Positions 22,441 through 34,809 of a stretch of DNA of 64,000 bases are shown here, piece by piece. Below the pieces are notes generated by a model that was not told the DNA's origin, did no database searches, and worked only from the letters and a program-made list of their open reading frames with translations. How positions within the stretch are numbered: position 1 is the first letter of the stretch; every line of letters begins with the position of its first letter. Source of the DNA: Spisula solida (lineage: Eukaryota > Mollusca > Bivalvia > Venerida > Mactridae); contig OX365952.1 of NCBI GenBank assembly GCA_947247005.1, forward strand, positions 3,866,501 through 3,930,500. The letters run 5' to 3'. Position numbers and translations under genes: made by a program.

Positions 22441-23944
22441 ACAATCGCATTTTGCACTTGTTACTGGACTAAAAAATATACAGGCGATGTTATGACGGTT
22501 ATACAAACGACCTGTAGAGGAATAGAAAAACTACTGATACCATGGTAACCTACACGACGTTGGCAACGATGACATAAGCGAAACCAGTAATGTAACAGAA
22601 TGTTACAGAATTACACAATACACAAAACATGTAACTATGTGCTCTGCAATGAGTACATCATTTCTCAACATGTCACTATTTGCTGAGCTCTGTGCTAACA
22701 ATTAAGCGTATTGACCTGAGGATAACATGGTTAAAGTGATAGATGTCCTTGGCGGAATCTTGTTCTCAACATTTGGTCAGGTCACATTCGCTCGATATAT
22801 TAGTATTAGTTATCGTTAAGCGTCAGATGATAAACAGATTCATTCCAATAATTATACTACCATTATGCTTGAATATACTTACAGAAAATTGTCATCAAAT
22901 ACAATATAACAATGCGTAGCAAAGAAAATGAGCATGGGTGACAGGCAATGCAATGACACATACTGTGAACAAGCAACGTCCGTTGGTATAATAACAAGGC
23001 TTAAGCCCTAGAGTCAACCTTTTATACGAGTTAAAAGTGAATAAGGAAAATGGAAAACTACACATATATTTTTGTAACAATGCCTTTTTGTTAATTGCCC
23101 AGTACAATGGTTGTCCTTATTAAGTGTTGTTGTACCATAAGGCTGATTCGCCTATTTCAAAATGAAATTGAAACTATTTCTGTTGCGTGCTGCTTTATTA
23201 AAAATCTTTGCGCTGTGTGACCGTCATTGTGATTTGTTATTGTCTACTGGCTCTCGATACGGTTATGTTTGACTAGTTGAGGCCAGTAGGTTGTAGAGTT
23301 TTTGTCAGTGTGCAGTTTCATTTTGTATTGTTCATTTAATATTGCCCCCGTGACTTGCTCTGTCGTTTGTTGTGTGCTGCTTGTGCGATTCGTGCTCTGT
23401 ACTGTATGTTTTTGTGCATTTTTGTTCCCCTGTTTCCGCTGAATGTTGCTTAATTTCCCTGTCCGGATTATAATAATCTTTATGGATAATAGGAGTAAAG
23501 TGCTGCTCAAACTGATCCATTTGGAGCTTTGTATGCGTACAAAGTAAACATTACAACCGAAAAGCGTAATACATTATTCAGTAGTTGTCGAGAGGACATT
23601 CTAGACTTTGGAATAACTACAAGGTAAAATTAACGTACAACGATAAATACACGTACTCCTTTATCATAAATAAACCATCAACGTGTCGCTCAATGCACTT
23701 AGTACGACTTGGTGAAATAGTATAGATTATAGATACTCTTTTCAGGAGTTTGTAAAATATGACACAGACAAAAAGTAAGAACAGTAAAATGTCAATAGAG
23801 TTCAAGACTTTTAGAGACAGATGAAACATCACTATAACGTGATATATAACATAACAATCTCAGAGTAGACAGTCTGGTCTCGCTTGACATTTTAGTAGCT
23901 TTTATAGATAAAATGACGATGCAAACTATGCAGCAAATATATGG

Positions 23945-25545
23945 CCTAATAGGGGATTTATCCCCATTAACGATTACATGCGAAAACACGCATTTGTTGT
24001 TGTTGTAGTCTTGCATTGGCTATGGCCTGTTTTTTTTTGACCGACCGGATGCAGAAATAATGATTCGGTAGGCTGAATCTCACGTACAACTTCCGGTAGA
24101 GGCAAGTTGTTGCTCAAGATTTGAGAACCAATCTTTTTTTATTTAATTTTTTCCAGTATGAAATTTTAATAGCAAATATGATCAAACTCGAAATGGCAAT
24201 GATTATCAGAAATGAATGACAAAAACATATGCCGAAACAAAGCAAGCCGAAAAAAATCAATGACGGCTTTCAACTTCAATTTCTGGTGAAGGTACATTCT
24301 GGTATAAAAGTCGTAAACCAGTCAGAATTTCCCTACGTCATCTACATAGCGCGTGCTGTGCTTGCAACCCGTCTCCTAGATGAGAAACGCTCTTTTCCAT
24401 AGTTTAGGAGAAAAAAATGGCAGCCATTTTTTGCCTGCTTCGGAAGTTTCAGTGCATATACGATGCTTCAAACTGTTATGAGACACATGCATACTCTTAA
24501 ATTATGAAGTAATTCGAGCGGGAATCGTTCATGTGTGCGAGATATCAACCAAATTTAAGAAAATCTAATAGAAACGACGCATGCTCCGATTACTTCCAGT
24601 TGCAAAGCGCTTACTTCCCTTTGCAGTACATTAAGTAATAGGTCTGTATTGGGTCTGTGCGTATCCGGACCGGACGGTGATAATCCCACATCTTAGTTGT
24701 AGGTTATTGTAAAGAATGTAACACGAATGCATTTTCGTAATTCCTCGCAGAGATGTAATAAGAAAATCCCTCCAAAATCGTCAAAAAATGTAAAATATAT
24801 TCAACCGATGGAGGTCGCGAAAATTAATTACATGTTGTTGTTGTTATTGGATACAATAAAACCCGTAAAACCCGGAATCTTCTCGGCGTGCATCCATGTT
24901 TTGACAATTTGCAACATGGTGATTAAGATTAAAGATGTTTGATATTTAATGGTGATATGATTAATTGAAATGAAAATTGCCTTTCTCTTGAATGAAAGTT
25001 CTGTCTGATTTGCTTATGCAAACCCATTATAAAAAGGTAAAGTATCAAATTAGGCCTATTTGAAATCACTTGTTAACTGTGTTTATATCTAATAATGCAT
25101 TTTTAAATTAGTTACCCCTGAATTAAGTAGACCTAGAATTAAACAAATCAAAAACATGCATTATCCACAGATCTATTTTCATTTCAATCGGGCTGAAAAA
25201 TGTTAGAAACAAAAATGTTGTTAATCTGAACAAAGATCTAAATGTGTTTAGATCTTTGTTCGGATTAAAAACATTTTTGCTTCTAACAGTCCGAATGACT
25301 GACAGGCTTTTAAAGTTTTCGCGAAGCCTGAACTTTAAAGCAAGCATGATAAATGACTAAGCATTGTTTCCCGATGACTTCTATGTGGTTCTGACTCTAT
25401 AGTCTCAATGGGAGCAAACACATTCCTTGGTAATTTTTCCTCTGGCAGATTATCCAAAAATCTGATGGGTAATCCCCTACTTGGATGCAGTGCATTTGTT
25501 CATATTAGGTACATGTATAAGACAACGCATAATTTACTTAATTAA
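23945..25545. mobile_element. Insertion 1 in copy B
   Basis: At the corresponding point copy C reads straight from ATATGGCCT (33121) to ATTAGTTGTTCCG (33163), while copy B has about 1.6 kb of extra sequence. The insert holds a palindromic AAAATGGCAGCCATTTT (about 24413-24430) and a strong hairpin at 25201-25288. A 71-codon frame at 24727-24942 shows no domain. No terminal repeats could be defined. Element class is unknown. Confidence 0.6.
25201..25288. repeat. Hairpin with 42-bp arms and 4-nt loop
   Basis: The left arm is 25201-25242, the loop TGTG, and the right arm 25247-25288. The arms differ at only three positions. Such a recent perfect-like palindrome stands out against the decayed surroundings and could be a tiny foldback transposon or a precursor-like RNA hairpin. 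Confidence 0.85.
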
Positions 25546-26091
25546 GCATTAGTTGTTCCGGATGAGACAATTGTTCTAATATCTGATGCGTAATTATGTC
25601 GACGACTATGTAGTTGTGCCCTAACAACAAACAAACACAACCACTGATTCGTCACAGACAGGACATATGACATAATGTAAATGATTATACAATTTATTTA
25701 CAGTGGTTTGCACTACATTGTATATAAACTTTACATTATGTGTTACACGCATTCAACTTATAGTAGTAATTCTATTTTACCTTTTTACAGTCATCATGGT
25801 GTATGATGTATATTCAATATATGTTATTCACCTTGCACTTTTCTTACAGCGTAATAAAATCATATTGCAAGTATGCAAGGTATACATGAGAATGACGTCA
25901 TGTGACGTTCTTCGATTATTTGATTACGTCATGGACGTATATATTAATGGAATCAAGATTCGGTGCATTTAATATTTTATTTTTATTAAATTGTCATGTT
26001 TTTACACAATAGAATACTACAATACATAGTCATGTTGTTTATTGTTATTTTAGTAAAATCGTTGAGTGAAAATAATATATAAAATTCAGTA

Positions 26092-26140
26092 TGGCAATTC
26101 TCTTTCACCGGCGTATTCTCCACTTGTCTGGGAACTAAAC
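26092..26140 (-). promoter_or_regulatory. Conserved block, copy in Q-B
   Basis: On the minus strand it reads GTTCCCAGAC, then GGAGAATACGCCGGTGAAAG and AGAATTGCC, with TATATTATT following. It matches the block at 18531-18589. Confidence 0.5.
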
Positions 26141-26884
26141 AAAGCACTAATGTATGTGAATGGCTAGGTTTGATTGATATAATGATATTCAACTCATTCC
26201 ACAAATACAACACTAAAACAACACTTATATGATATCCGATTACAATTTGGCGTAGGCGCTTGCATCACGTTTGGCGTTCACACACCACTATTGCCAATCC
26301 ACTCAAGTTTCCAAGATAGAAACGTTTAATGTCATTTAAAAACAGATTTACGTGGGATTGTGTGGTCAAACAAAGCATTTTGAGCTACATTACAGAGGAT
26401 ATAATGGGTGTCATATTTCATTTTTCTGAATATAAAACTATTGTCATGACGCGATGACTACAAACAAACACGAACTGTTAAGCTCAATGGAAACATCAGG
26501 TCGCGTATTCACAAATCTCCCAATGGTTACATAAGATTTTTTCGGGAGATCAATCCAATAGATGTATGTATTTTTCCTCTTGACTGAATGCATCTTAAAA
26601 TTGGTAGTACTATAATCTGGTCATATTCCGTTTGGTTTTAAGAAGTACCGTGATAGTCTTGAAGTTGATGGAACATACCCTATCGCTAACAATACCCGTC
26701 CTCGTTCAAAGACAAGAGGTTGGACGGATTTAGAAAATACTGTACATTAATACTCAAAATACGAACATCTTATACTGGATTATGAAAGAAATATTGAGTA
26801 CTGAGTACGTTATACTGTTTATTATTAATTGACTATACAATATTGGGCACGCTTTCACTCCAAATGCAGGGCCGATACGAAGCT

Positions 26885-27045
26885 CACCTCGACATTATGG
26901 ACAAAAAAACTCGGCCATTATGGGAAAACGCGGCCTTTATGAAAAAACTCGGCCATTATGAGATTCAGGCGTTCTGATTGGCTGACAAGCTCGACCATTA
27001 TGGAACCCGTTGTTCTCTTGGAAAAAAATAGCCGCCATTTTGAAT
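26885..27045 (+). promoter_or_regulatory. Cluster of CCATTATGG / CCGCCATTTTG motifs
   Basis: Five near-identical words (CGACATTATGG, CGGCCATTATGG, CGGCCTTTATG, CGGCCATTATG, CGACCATTATGG) lie within about 110 bp, spaced about 20-40 bp, and a CCGCCATTTTG follows at about 27032. The last matches the known YY1 recognition core (AAnATGGCGGC) and the others resemble it. The cluster lies 300-400 bp upstream of the recombinase-like ATG, as a promoter would. Binding is inference. Confidence 0.5.
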
Positions 27046-27326
27046 TTCACTAAATTTATATTCTGAATGTTTTTAAAGACGAGGGCCCTTTCTGTGATGA
27101 CTTAAAACAACGGGATATCGCGAAATATAGATCGGGTAGGACGGTTTATATACAGTCCTTGGATTACGTCATCGTATTCGTCATCAAACTGAGTGCGTCA
27201 TCAGCAGCGGCGGCACACAATTGAACAAAGGGGAGCGTATTCTGAGCCAGTTGGTAAATCATTCGTTGACTATGGACAGCATCATCGACAGTAAAACCGG
27301 GCAAAGTGTATTACGTTGAAGTAACT

Positions 27327-28140
27327 ATGTTTGATATAAATGAAGACTTTTGTGACAATTTCAATGATAATCTAACTTGCGAGTCGGATAACGATATTTC
27401 GGATAAAGAAACTTCCAATTATGTTGAATGACAGTTTAAACGTTTTTATAATGTAGACGTTAGTAAAACTAGAACATCTGTTGAACGAAATAAAGTTACG
27501 ATCACAGTGTACAGAACAAGAAGTGATCTCAGGGTGTTTGAAGAATGGACAGCTAGTGAGATTCTAGTGTGAATGAGACAAGGCCTAGTATTGAAGTCAT
27601 CCCTACAAGTGAGCTTGTAACAATTCTTACCAGATTTTATCAAGGTATGTAGGCTATGATTATTATTTCATAAAAAATGACATAAATAAATATTGAATGA
27701 CTATGGTAAAATATATATCAAGATACTTTTTCACCGGTCCTTTGTACACACCCCCCCCCCCCCCCCCCCGGAGATGAATGAATATAGCAGTTCTATTCTA
27801 AACTATAACAAACATAATGTGAAATTACTTTTTAAGCAAATAGTCAATAGAAATTTTATCATACTTGGCAACATAATTAATTGTATGGCTTTATCATGTA
27901 GCAGTTTGAACAAAAATTGTCATTTGTTTTTGAAGACTTGTACGAAACTATTAACATTTAGAGGTTAAGATTCTAATATAGATTATGATTTTATATTTTT
28001 CAGATAATCTTGAGCAGTCAGTGTATACAGTATGGTTAAACAATGGTGTGTGTTATGGGCTACGATGTCGACAAGACCATGTGAACTTAATGTCGAAAGA
28101 TAAAGATCTATCAAACATGTCAAAAGAATTGTTTCATTAA
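27327..28140 (+). pseudogene. Broken Crypton/DUF3504-like tyrosine recombinase gene
   Basis: Exon 1 starts at ATG 27327 (MFDINEDFCDNF), hits TGA at 27429, continues in frame with VYRTRSDLRVFEEW, then needs a one-base frameshift near 27570 to reach PSIEVIPTSELVTILTRFYQ and a GTATGT donor after 27644. Exon 2 starts after TTTTTCAG (28003), completes the split codon in phase, and reads VYTVWLNNGVCYGLRCRQDH before a stop at 28138. The pattern of an FxEW segment, an IPxxELxxxLxxFY segment, and LxNNxxxxGLRxxxxH (containing the recombinase Arg) matches what I recall of DUF3504/KIAA1958/Crypton-type proteins. The middle of the usual domain is missing. Stop, frameshift and deletion make it a dead copy. 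The family call is from pattern only. Confidence 0.6.
27751..27769 (+). repeat. Poly(C) run of 19
   Basis: Nineteen consecutive C residues lie in the pseudogene's intron, in an otherwise AT-rich region. Length is likely polymorphic and prone to sequencing error. Confidence 0.9.
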
Positions 28141-29032
28141 ATTGATTGTGTTAATACGTTATTTATTATTCCTTATCTTTCTACTGTACTTTTGCCCAAA
28201 TTGTATAGTTAATTAATAAAATAGTCAATAATCAAGTGTTTTTATAATGGCCTTGTTATTGGACTGTCATATAAACCTGAGGCATTTAATAAACCCATTA
28301 CATAAAAGTCATAATACACACGTGTAATAAACATGCAAATGAGGTATATACAAGGGCGAGTCACTTTATTCATGTATTCATACACGTTGTCAAAAAAGTA
28401 AAAGAATACATTTTTAGAATAGAATAAATTCTATATCCGATTATGAGCACTCTAGGGCATGTTATAAGAGATATGACTGTAAGTAAACATGACGGTAGGT
28501 CCGTTAATAGTGGGTACGAATAAGATCGGGACGAAATGTACATACCAAATATCTGGCATCTACACAAACACAGCATCGGATGTTGATTTCATTGTATAAA
28601 TCCGTTAATTTTGAGTATTGAAGACGATTTTCCTTGCTTACCAAGTACTTGCATCGTGTACAATCAGTTATTTTCGGCTATTCAGACGAATCGCGAATAA
28701 ATTCACGTGGAAAACCTAGTTACTTCCCCTGTCCTTGGTTGTAACTAAAACCCGGATCGGAACACGGAACAGAACAGAATACGTTGTGTTGCTGCGGTCC
28801 TAGATTTAATTATTTACTTTGTTAAGCGTAGTTTTACATCTGCAGGATTTTAGATACCCTAAAAATATTATTTTCAAAGGCAGAAAAATTAACATATTGG
28901 AGTATACATTGTTGCACTATTTTCTTAGCTCTTTCAATGAACCGCTTTACTCCTATGGAGTTATTTGCTAAAGGGGAAGTGTGTGCATTCTTGACAAACT
29001 TTTACTGTGTATTTAGTTTATGTGATAAAAAG

Positions 29033-29173
29033 AATCTTACATTCGTGTCATTCCATATTAAATTTATTAAACTCGTTGAATAAAAGTGATAAAATGCTCG
29101 GCAGAGCCTCGCATTTTATCATTTTATCCAACTCGTTTAATAAATTCAATATAGAAAGACACTCATGTAAGAT
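29033..29173. repeat. Palindrome with about 70-bp arms
   Basis: The left arm (29033-29102) and right arm (29106-29173) are near-perfect inverted copies separated by AGA. The outer ends read AATCTTACAT and ATGTAAGAT, and the centre reads GCTCGGC-AGA-GCCTCGC. An open frame across it (29007-29189) is a by-product. It resembles a minimal foldback element. Confidence 0.85.
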
Positions 29174-31224
29174 CCTCTATAAATATTAACATTATAATAA
29201 TAACAAGTACTACATAGCTGTCAATATAATGCATCAAAGCATCATTCAAATACCATTAGTATAATTCTATTATTTAGATAGATAGTGAAGAAATGATCCG
29301 GACCAGATGACGTTAATGCAATGTTGATCCAATCAGGGACTTGCAAAAGGGTTAATGTGTCACTTTAATACAACTCAAACTTTGAGGAAGGGCCAATAAA
29401 GCAATATTCATGACCGCCTTACATAAGCTAAACATAATTAATGAAGAACACGCTGTGCAACTATCACAATTTCATCTAGTCTGCTGCTAATTTTCTACAT
29501 TTGGCATGCATTGACACAATGTCGACGTTTATTATTTTAACGGATAAGCCAACCAACAGTGGCTCAATTGGCAAAGGTTTGTAAACATGTAATGTTTTTT
29601 TCTGCCCATGTTGTGTAAGACCCGAATCGCTAAAGTTGTAACTACATTCTGTTAACACAGGTGGGTTAATGGAGCTAAAATGTGTGGTTGGACTTATCAG
29701 CACTTTTAAAAGAGTCACAAGCTGAGGCCATTTCTATTTGGCTATGTACTATGCGTCACTAATAACATTATGCTTCTTTAAACTTCCATTTGTCGTCTAT
29801 TCTACCAACTCATAAAACTTTCTACAAGGACGATATGTTGACTCTTTGTGTTTGTGTCAAATAGTTTAATCAGTTTTAGAATCGGAATTCCCATTTTCTG
29901 AGCGTGAGCTACTGATAACTTCACATTACCGTAATAGAATATTTTGAGAAAATTAAATATTAATTAAATTTGATAAAGATCAATAGACAGCTGCTGCAGT
30001 TTCTTGTACAGGCGATTGGGCAAACATTGCTCATTAACAGAATTTAATATGATGAGTAATATAATGTCTACCCTTGAGTATGATAATTTGAAGAAAATAA
30101 TTTCAAGGGCGGTTAACTGCATTGTAACCTATGATGTTTTCGTATTTTCTGTTTCTAACATGGTTAGTGTTCATATAATGTTCATATACAATGTTTCATT
30201 ATTGGAGAAATGTTAACCCAAAACTGTGACGTAAACAGTTTTTAGTGACATAAAAGTCCTATATCTAAATTATGGTGTTTCTGTTTTGTAGAAACGTCAA
30301 CTAAAAACTTCTACTAATTCATGTTTTCCCAAATGATGAGCTTAAACACTGCCGTCAGCAATCGACCTAGCCTCATTTGAGAATAAAATGAGAAATAAAT
30401 TAAATATAAACATTCGAAATAATTTTTCCCGTAAAATAGTGAAGGAAATCATACCAATAAATCAAACAAATTTGTAAAAATTGCAAATGCTTCACCTAGA
30501 TTGAAAAATAAAACAAAACTACATGTATAACAACACGGGAAATTCTCCCCGATACAAAAATATCAGAAGCACACGTTGAAGGAAAAGCATGCGTCATTTT
30601 TACAAACGTGAAGATATTATATAGCCAACTAGTACAAAACAAGAAGTGAAGTTGATTAAAATTTATTTTTATGGATATTTTCCTATTTTTCTAAAACCGA
30701 TGTAAACAGATTATGCCAATACAATAACAAGTTCTATAAAAATATCCAAAGAAATCATTTTCCAACCGGAGTTCAAGCTAACGCTACATTAATTACAAGC
30801 GAAATAGCGAAATACCACTGGTATGAAACAATGCATACGCACATGTACAAAACATGGTGTCAGGTCAGAGGGGACTATCTTCATCTGTGTAAATGGAAAG
30901 AGAATGCATGTTTGATTCAGCCTCTAAGTAATGTGGAATATTGTAAATCATCAACAGATTCAATAATGTGTTTACGAAAACACAACACCCAATGTCCAAA
31001 TGCCTATATATTAGATCAAATAATTAATTGTTTCACTTGAACCAATCAATCGAAGTCATACTGTATTGCGTTAATTACAATGTCTTTAACTACACAAAAC
31101 GTACCAATTAGCAGGAAAATAATGTTGGCCGATAAGACGGGAAACGGGAAAGGTTATTTGATGACTTATAGGAGTTCATTGCTCTTTTTAACTCAGAGGT
31201 TTTGCTTCAGGTACAATTTCTCAT

Positions 31225-31345
31225 TACCTGCGAGCCTTGAGCGAGCAGGTATATTGGATAGCAAAAAGTCCATGCAGGGGCACGTGACCTGTTCTCGATG
31301 GTTTACGATTTCAAAAATAAAAAAATCCAAAAAAGATGAATTAAG
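31225..31345 (+). repeat. Short dispersed repeat with GCGAGCC hairpin, copy 2
   Basis: This is the same element as at 16355-16480: TACCTGCGAGCC...GAGCAGGTATATTGG followed by GCACGTGACCTGTTCTCG and a purine-rich tail. The hairpin arms carry a few changes. It marks the point where copy B stops matching copy C. Confidence 0.75.
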
Positions 31346-31374
31346 CGTAAATTGAGCAGGCGTGTTTACATTGT

Positions 31375-31590
31375 ATGTAATGCGTACGAACAGCGTACGT
31401 CCAAGTCAGTTTTCATCTCTCATCATTATTGTACATTTGGCGTACGAAAGGTGTATACTTTGGACTGCGAATGCTTTTCTTACGCATTGCGTATGAACCG
31501 CGTACGCCAAATATGCAATGCTTACTGGCGTACACCAGGCGTACGTGAACCCTAATTTACGCCGTTCGTACGCTTTTTGAGTGAACGACT
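31375..31590. repeat. GCGTACG motif cluster
   Basis: At least five copies of CGTACG and several near-matches (GCGTACGAAC, GCGTACGTCC, GGCGTACGAAAG, CCGCGTACGCC, GGCGTACACC, GGCGTACGTG) occur within about 210 bp, irregularly spaced. CG dinucleotides are otherwise scarce here. It fills the junction between copies B and C. Confidence 0.75.
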
Positions 31591-33324
31591 TATGCAGAAG
31601 TTTTTCCTGTGTATAGGTGGGGTTATGACGGTATTCTACATGCTCTGTAAAGGAAAAGGAAAACATACTGTTACCATGGCAACCTACCTGACGTTGGCAA
31701 CTATGACACTGAAACCAGTGCTCTAAAATGAGTACAACATTTTTCAACATGTCACTATTGGCTGAGCTCTGTGCTAACAAATAAGCGTATTGACCTGAGG
31801 ATAACTTGGTTAGACGGCAATGGTGATAGATGCCCTTGGCGGAATCTTTGTTCTCAACATTTGGTCAGGTCACATTCGCTCGATATATTAGTACTAGTTA
31901 TCGGTTAGCGTCAGATGATAGCCATCGTACTGGGGATACGGACACTCCATAAAATAATTACTTTTTCATTATGCTTGAATATACGTACTGAATTTTCTTC
32001 GAAAAATGTCACCAAAGACAGAATAACAATGCGTAGCAAATATGATGAGCAGGCATTTACCGTTTATATATTACCAAGGTGTAAGCCCTAAAGTCAACCT
32101 TCTTATACACCTAACAAATCTTATAAGTGTGCACGTGTATATGTTATTGAATAACGCAAGAATTATATCTACAAAATTAAATACAGCGATTCACTCGACT
32201 ATGAAATATCAAATCACGTATAATGCACGAGGAATTGACGTGTATGTGCAAATTATTTTTATGTATGGTCAATTAGAATTTAAAATATATATTCACGTTA
32301 AAAAGCACAAAATAATGCGATTTGTAACTCAACAGCATGGTGGTTTTTAAATTTTAAAAATACATTTTTAAATTGTATGGTCAAGGGGAGGTAAGCCGTC
32401 AGAAATTGCCATTTATGGCAAAAATTGGGCTTTATTCTTATCTTTTTTTTCTGTCTCCGTGATAAGAACACACATTTTAACACGAACTTGGTCAGCAAAG
32501 AGGACACATAGCTGCATTAACAACTTAACAATCACCCGATGAACACACGTCAAAAAAGTGTGACATTAGCTTTTGCAGATGTCATCATTTGTTTAATCTG
32601 TAAAAAATGTAATCAGATTGTAATACAATGAATTGAATTGTAATTCCACATAGCCAAGCTACATATGTTGAAAATGTTTTTAAGGGTACGAGTTAAAAGT
32701 GATTAGGAAAAATACCAACATAAATTATGTCATTACGCCTTTTTGTTTATTGTTCATTATGTACAGTATTTGTCCTTGTTAAGAGCTTTTGTTTTGTATT
32801 GGTGCATGTGTTTGTGCATTTTTTTCTGTTGTTTCTGCTGAATGTTGCCTTATTTACCTGCCGAGTTATTATTATAGTTATGGATAATAGGAATAGAGTG
32901 CTGCTCAAACGGATCCATTTCAGAAGTTTGTAATATATGACACAGACAAAAAGTAAGAACAATAATAAGTCGACAGAGTTCCAAGACTTTTAGAGACAGA
33001 TGATACATCAATGTAACGTTATATAGAAAGTCCGGCATCGCTTGACATTTAGTGACTTTTGTTATAATAATTGTTTATACGCTATAGCAACAAAAATGAC
33101 AATTAATATTAATGTAGAAAATATATGGCCTTAGTAATTATAGAACGCCTAAAATACCAAATCATTAGTTGTTCCGACTCAGACAGTTGTTCTAATCTCA
33201 TATGCGTCATTATGTCGATAACTATACAATCGTGTTTTAACAACAAACAAACACAAACACCGATACTGAAGTATGACGAAATTTTAATGATGACACTATT
33301 TATTTATCGATTGTAAGTAAGTAA

Positions 33325-33385
33325 GTTATTTAGTTAGTTAGTTAGTGACGTCATGTGACGTCATGTGACGCCATGTGACGTTTAT
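33325..33385 (+). promoter_or_regulatory. AGTT run and tandem TGACGTCATG sites
   Basis: A short TTAGTTAGTTAG run precedes three tandem 10-bp units: TGACGTCATG, TGACGTCATG, TGACGCCATG. TGACGTCA is the known CREB/ATF palindrome. Copy B (about 25889) and copy A (minus, about 18785) keep a GACGTCATGTGACG or CGTCATGTGACG version, so the site is conserved in all three Q copies. The function is inferred. Confidence 0.6.
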
Positions 33386-33473
33386 AATACATTACATATT
33401 CATATTGTTAAGTACATGTATTATCTTATTGAAATCGTTGAGGGAAACGAATATATGAAATTCACCAGGTAAG

Positions 33474-33520
33474 TCTCGATCACCAGCGTAATCTTCATCT
33501 GAAAATCGTGTCTGGGAACT
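33474..33520 (-). promoter_or_regulatory. Conserved block, copy in Q-C
   Basis: On the minus strand it reads GTTCCCAGACACGAT, then GATTACGCTGGTGATCGAG. It is less well kept than the copies at 18531 and 59500. Confidence 0.4.
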
Positions 33521-34809
33521 TTACCACAAATGTATGGCCAATGTTCGTGGCATATAATTTCATTCAAGTCATTTCATAAATATAATACTAAAACAACACT
33601 CATATGATATCCTCTATGAAATGCAATGTGTAGTAGGCGGTTGCGTGACGTTTGGCTTTAACACATTTAAACGGCCAATCCACTTAAGTATTAAAGATAG
33701 AAGCGTTTTGCGTCATTTAAATACATATTTACGTAGGATTGTGTGGTCATACAAAGCACTTTATGCTACATTACAGAGGATATAATGGCTGTCATATTTT
33801 AGTTTTCTGAATATAAAAATATTGTCATGACGCGATGACTACAAACAAACACGAACTGTTAAGCTCAATGGAAACATCAGGTCGCGTATTCACAAATCTC
33901 CTAATGGTTACTAAAGACCTTTTCTGGAGATCAATCCGAGTTATATAATACGTATATTTCCTCTTGACTTCTCTGAATGTACCATCAATAGTTTAGTATA
34001 TAACAATCTTGTTATACTAGAATTCCATTAGGCTGATATAAATTTATATTAAGTTATCAAAGACTTAGTCTTGAAATCGATGGATCATATCCTAACACTG
34101 ACAACAAGCATTTCACAGAAAAAGGATAGACGGATTTATACAATAATACTTCAAGCACACATATCTTACACTAATTAGTACTAATGAATAGAGGTCAATA
34201 TAATGTATCAACGCGTCATTCAAATACCAATAGTATAATTCTATCATTCAGATAGTGAAGAAATGATCCGGACCAGATGACGTTAATGCAATGTTGATCC
34301 AATCAGGGACTTGCATAGGGTTAAGGTGTCACTTATATTATACAACTCTTATATACTCAATACTTATTATACAACTCAAACGTTGATGAGGGCCAATAAA
34401 CCAATGTTCCTGACCGTCTTACATAAGCATAATTGATGAAAAAAACGTTGTGCAACTATTAAAATATCATTTATTTTGCTGTTAAATGTCGCGAAATCCA
34501 TGTTCTGCATTTGACACACATTAATACGTCTTCGTTTACTTTATTAACTGATAAGCTATCCTGCAGTGGCTCAATTGTCAAAGTTTTGTAAACTTGTTGT
34601 TTTTTTTCGTTTTTTCTGCCCATGTTTTTAAGACCCGAATCGCCAAAGTGGTGACTACATTCTGTTAACAAATGTGGGTTAATTAAGCTAAATGTTGGGG
34701 GTCTGATTTGACTTATTAGCACTTTAGACTCACACGCTGAGGCTATTTGTATGTGGCTACAATGTTTCACTAATAACATTGTGCTTCTTTAAACTTCAAG
34801 TAGTCTACT

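Larger units (their letters stand above)
26835..29195 (+). mobile_element. Insertion 2 in copy B, Crypton-like remnant
   Basis: Copies A and C run continuously through this point (GAGTACTAAT...GAGGTCAATATAATG), while B has about 2.36 kb of extra sequence. The insert carries a CCATTATGG motif cluster and CRE-like sites at its left, a broken two-exon tyrosine-recombinase-like gene (27327-28140), a poly(C) run in its intron, and a 70-bp-arm palindrome near its right end. Exact ends and a target duplication could not be fixed. Crypton elements move by tyrosine recombinase and lack long terminal repeats, which would fit. Confidence 0.6.
22490..31205 (+). repeat. Large repeat Q, copy B, with two insertions
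   Basis: It starts GTTATGACGGT, as copy C does at 31623, and is collinear with C to about 31200, a tandem period of about 9.1 kb. Two segments interrupt the collinearity: 23945-25545 and 26835-29195. Both are absent from C and A. Substitutions and small indels are frequent, so the duplication is old or the family diverges fast. Short open frames along it are not conserved between copies. Confidence 0.85.

Noticed and set aside
24727..24942. 71-codon frame in insertion 1
   Set aside because: No recognisable domain, and no splice or family support.
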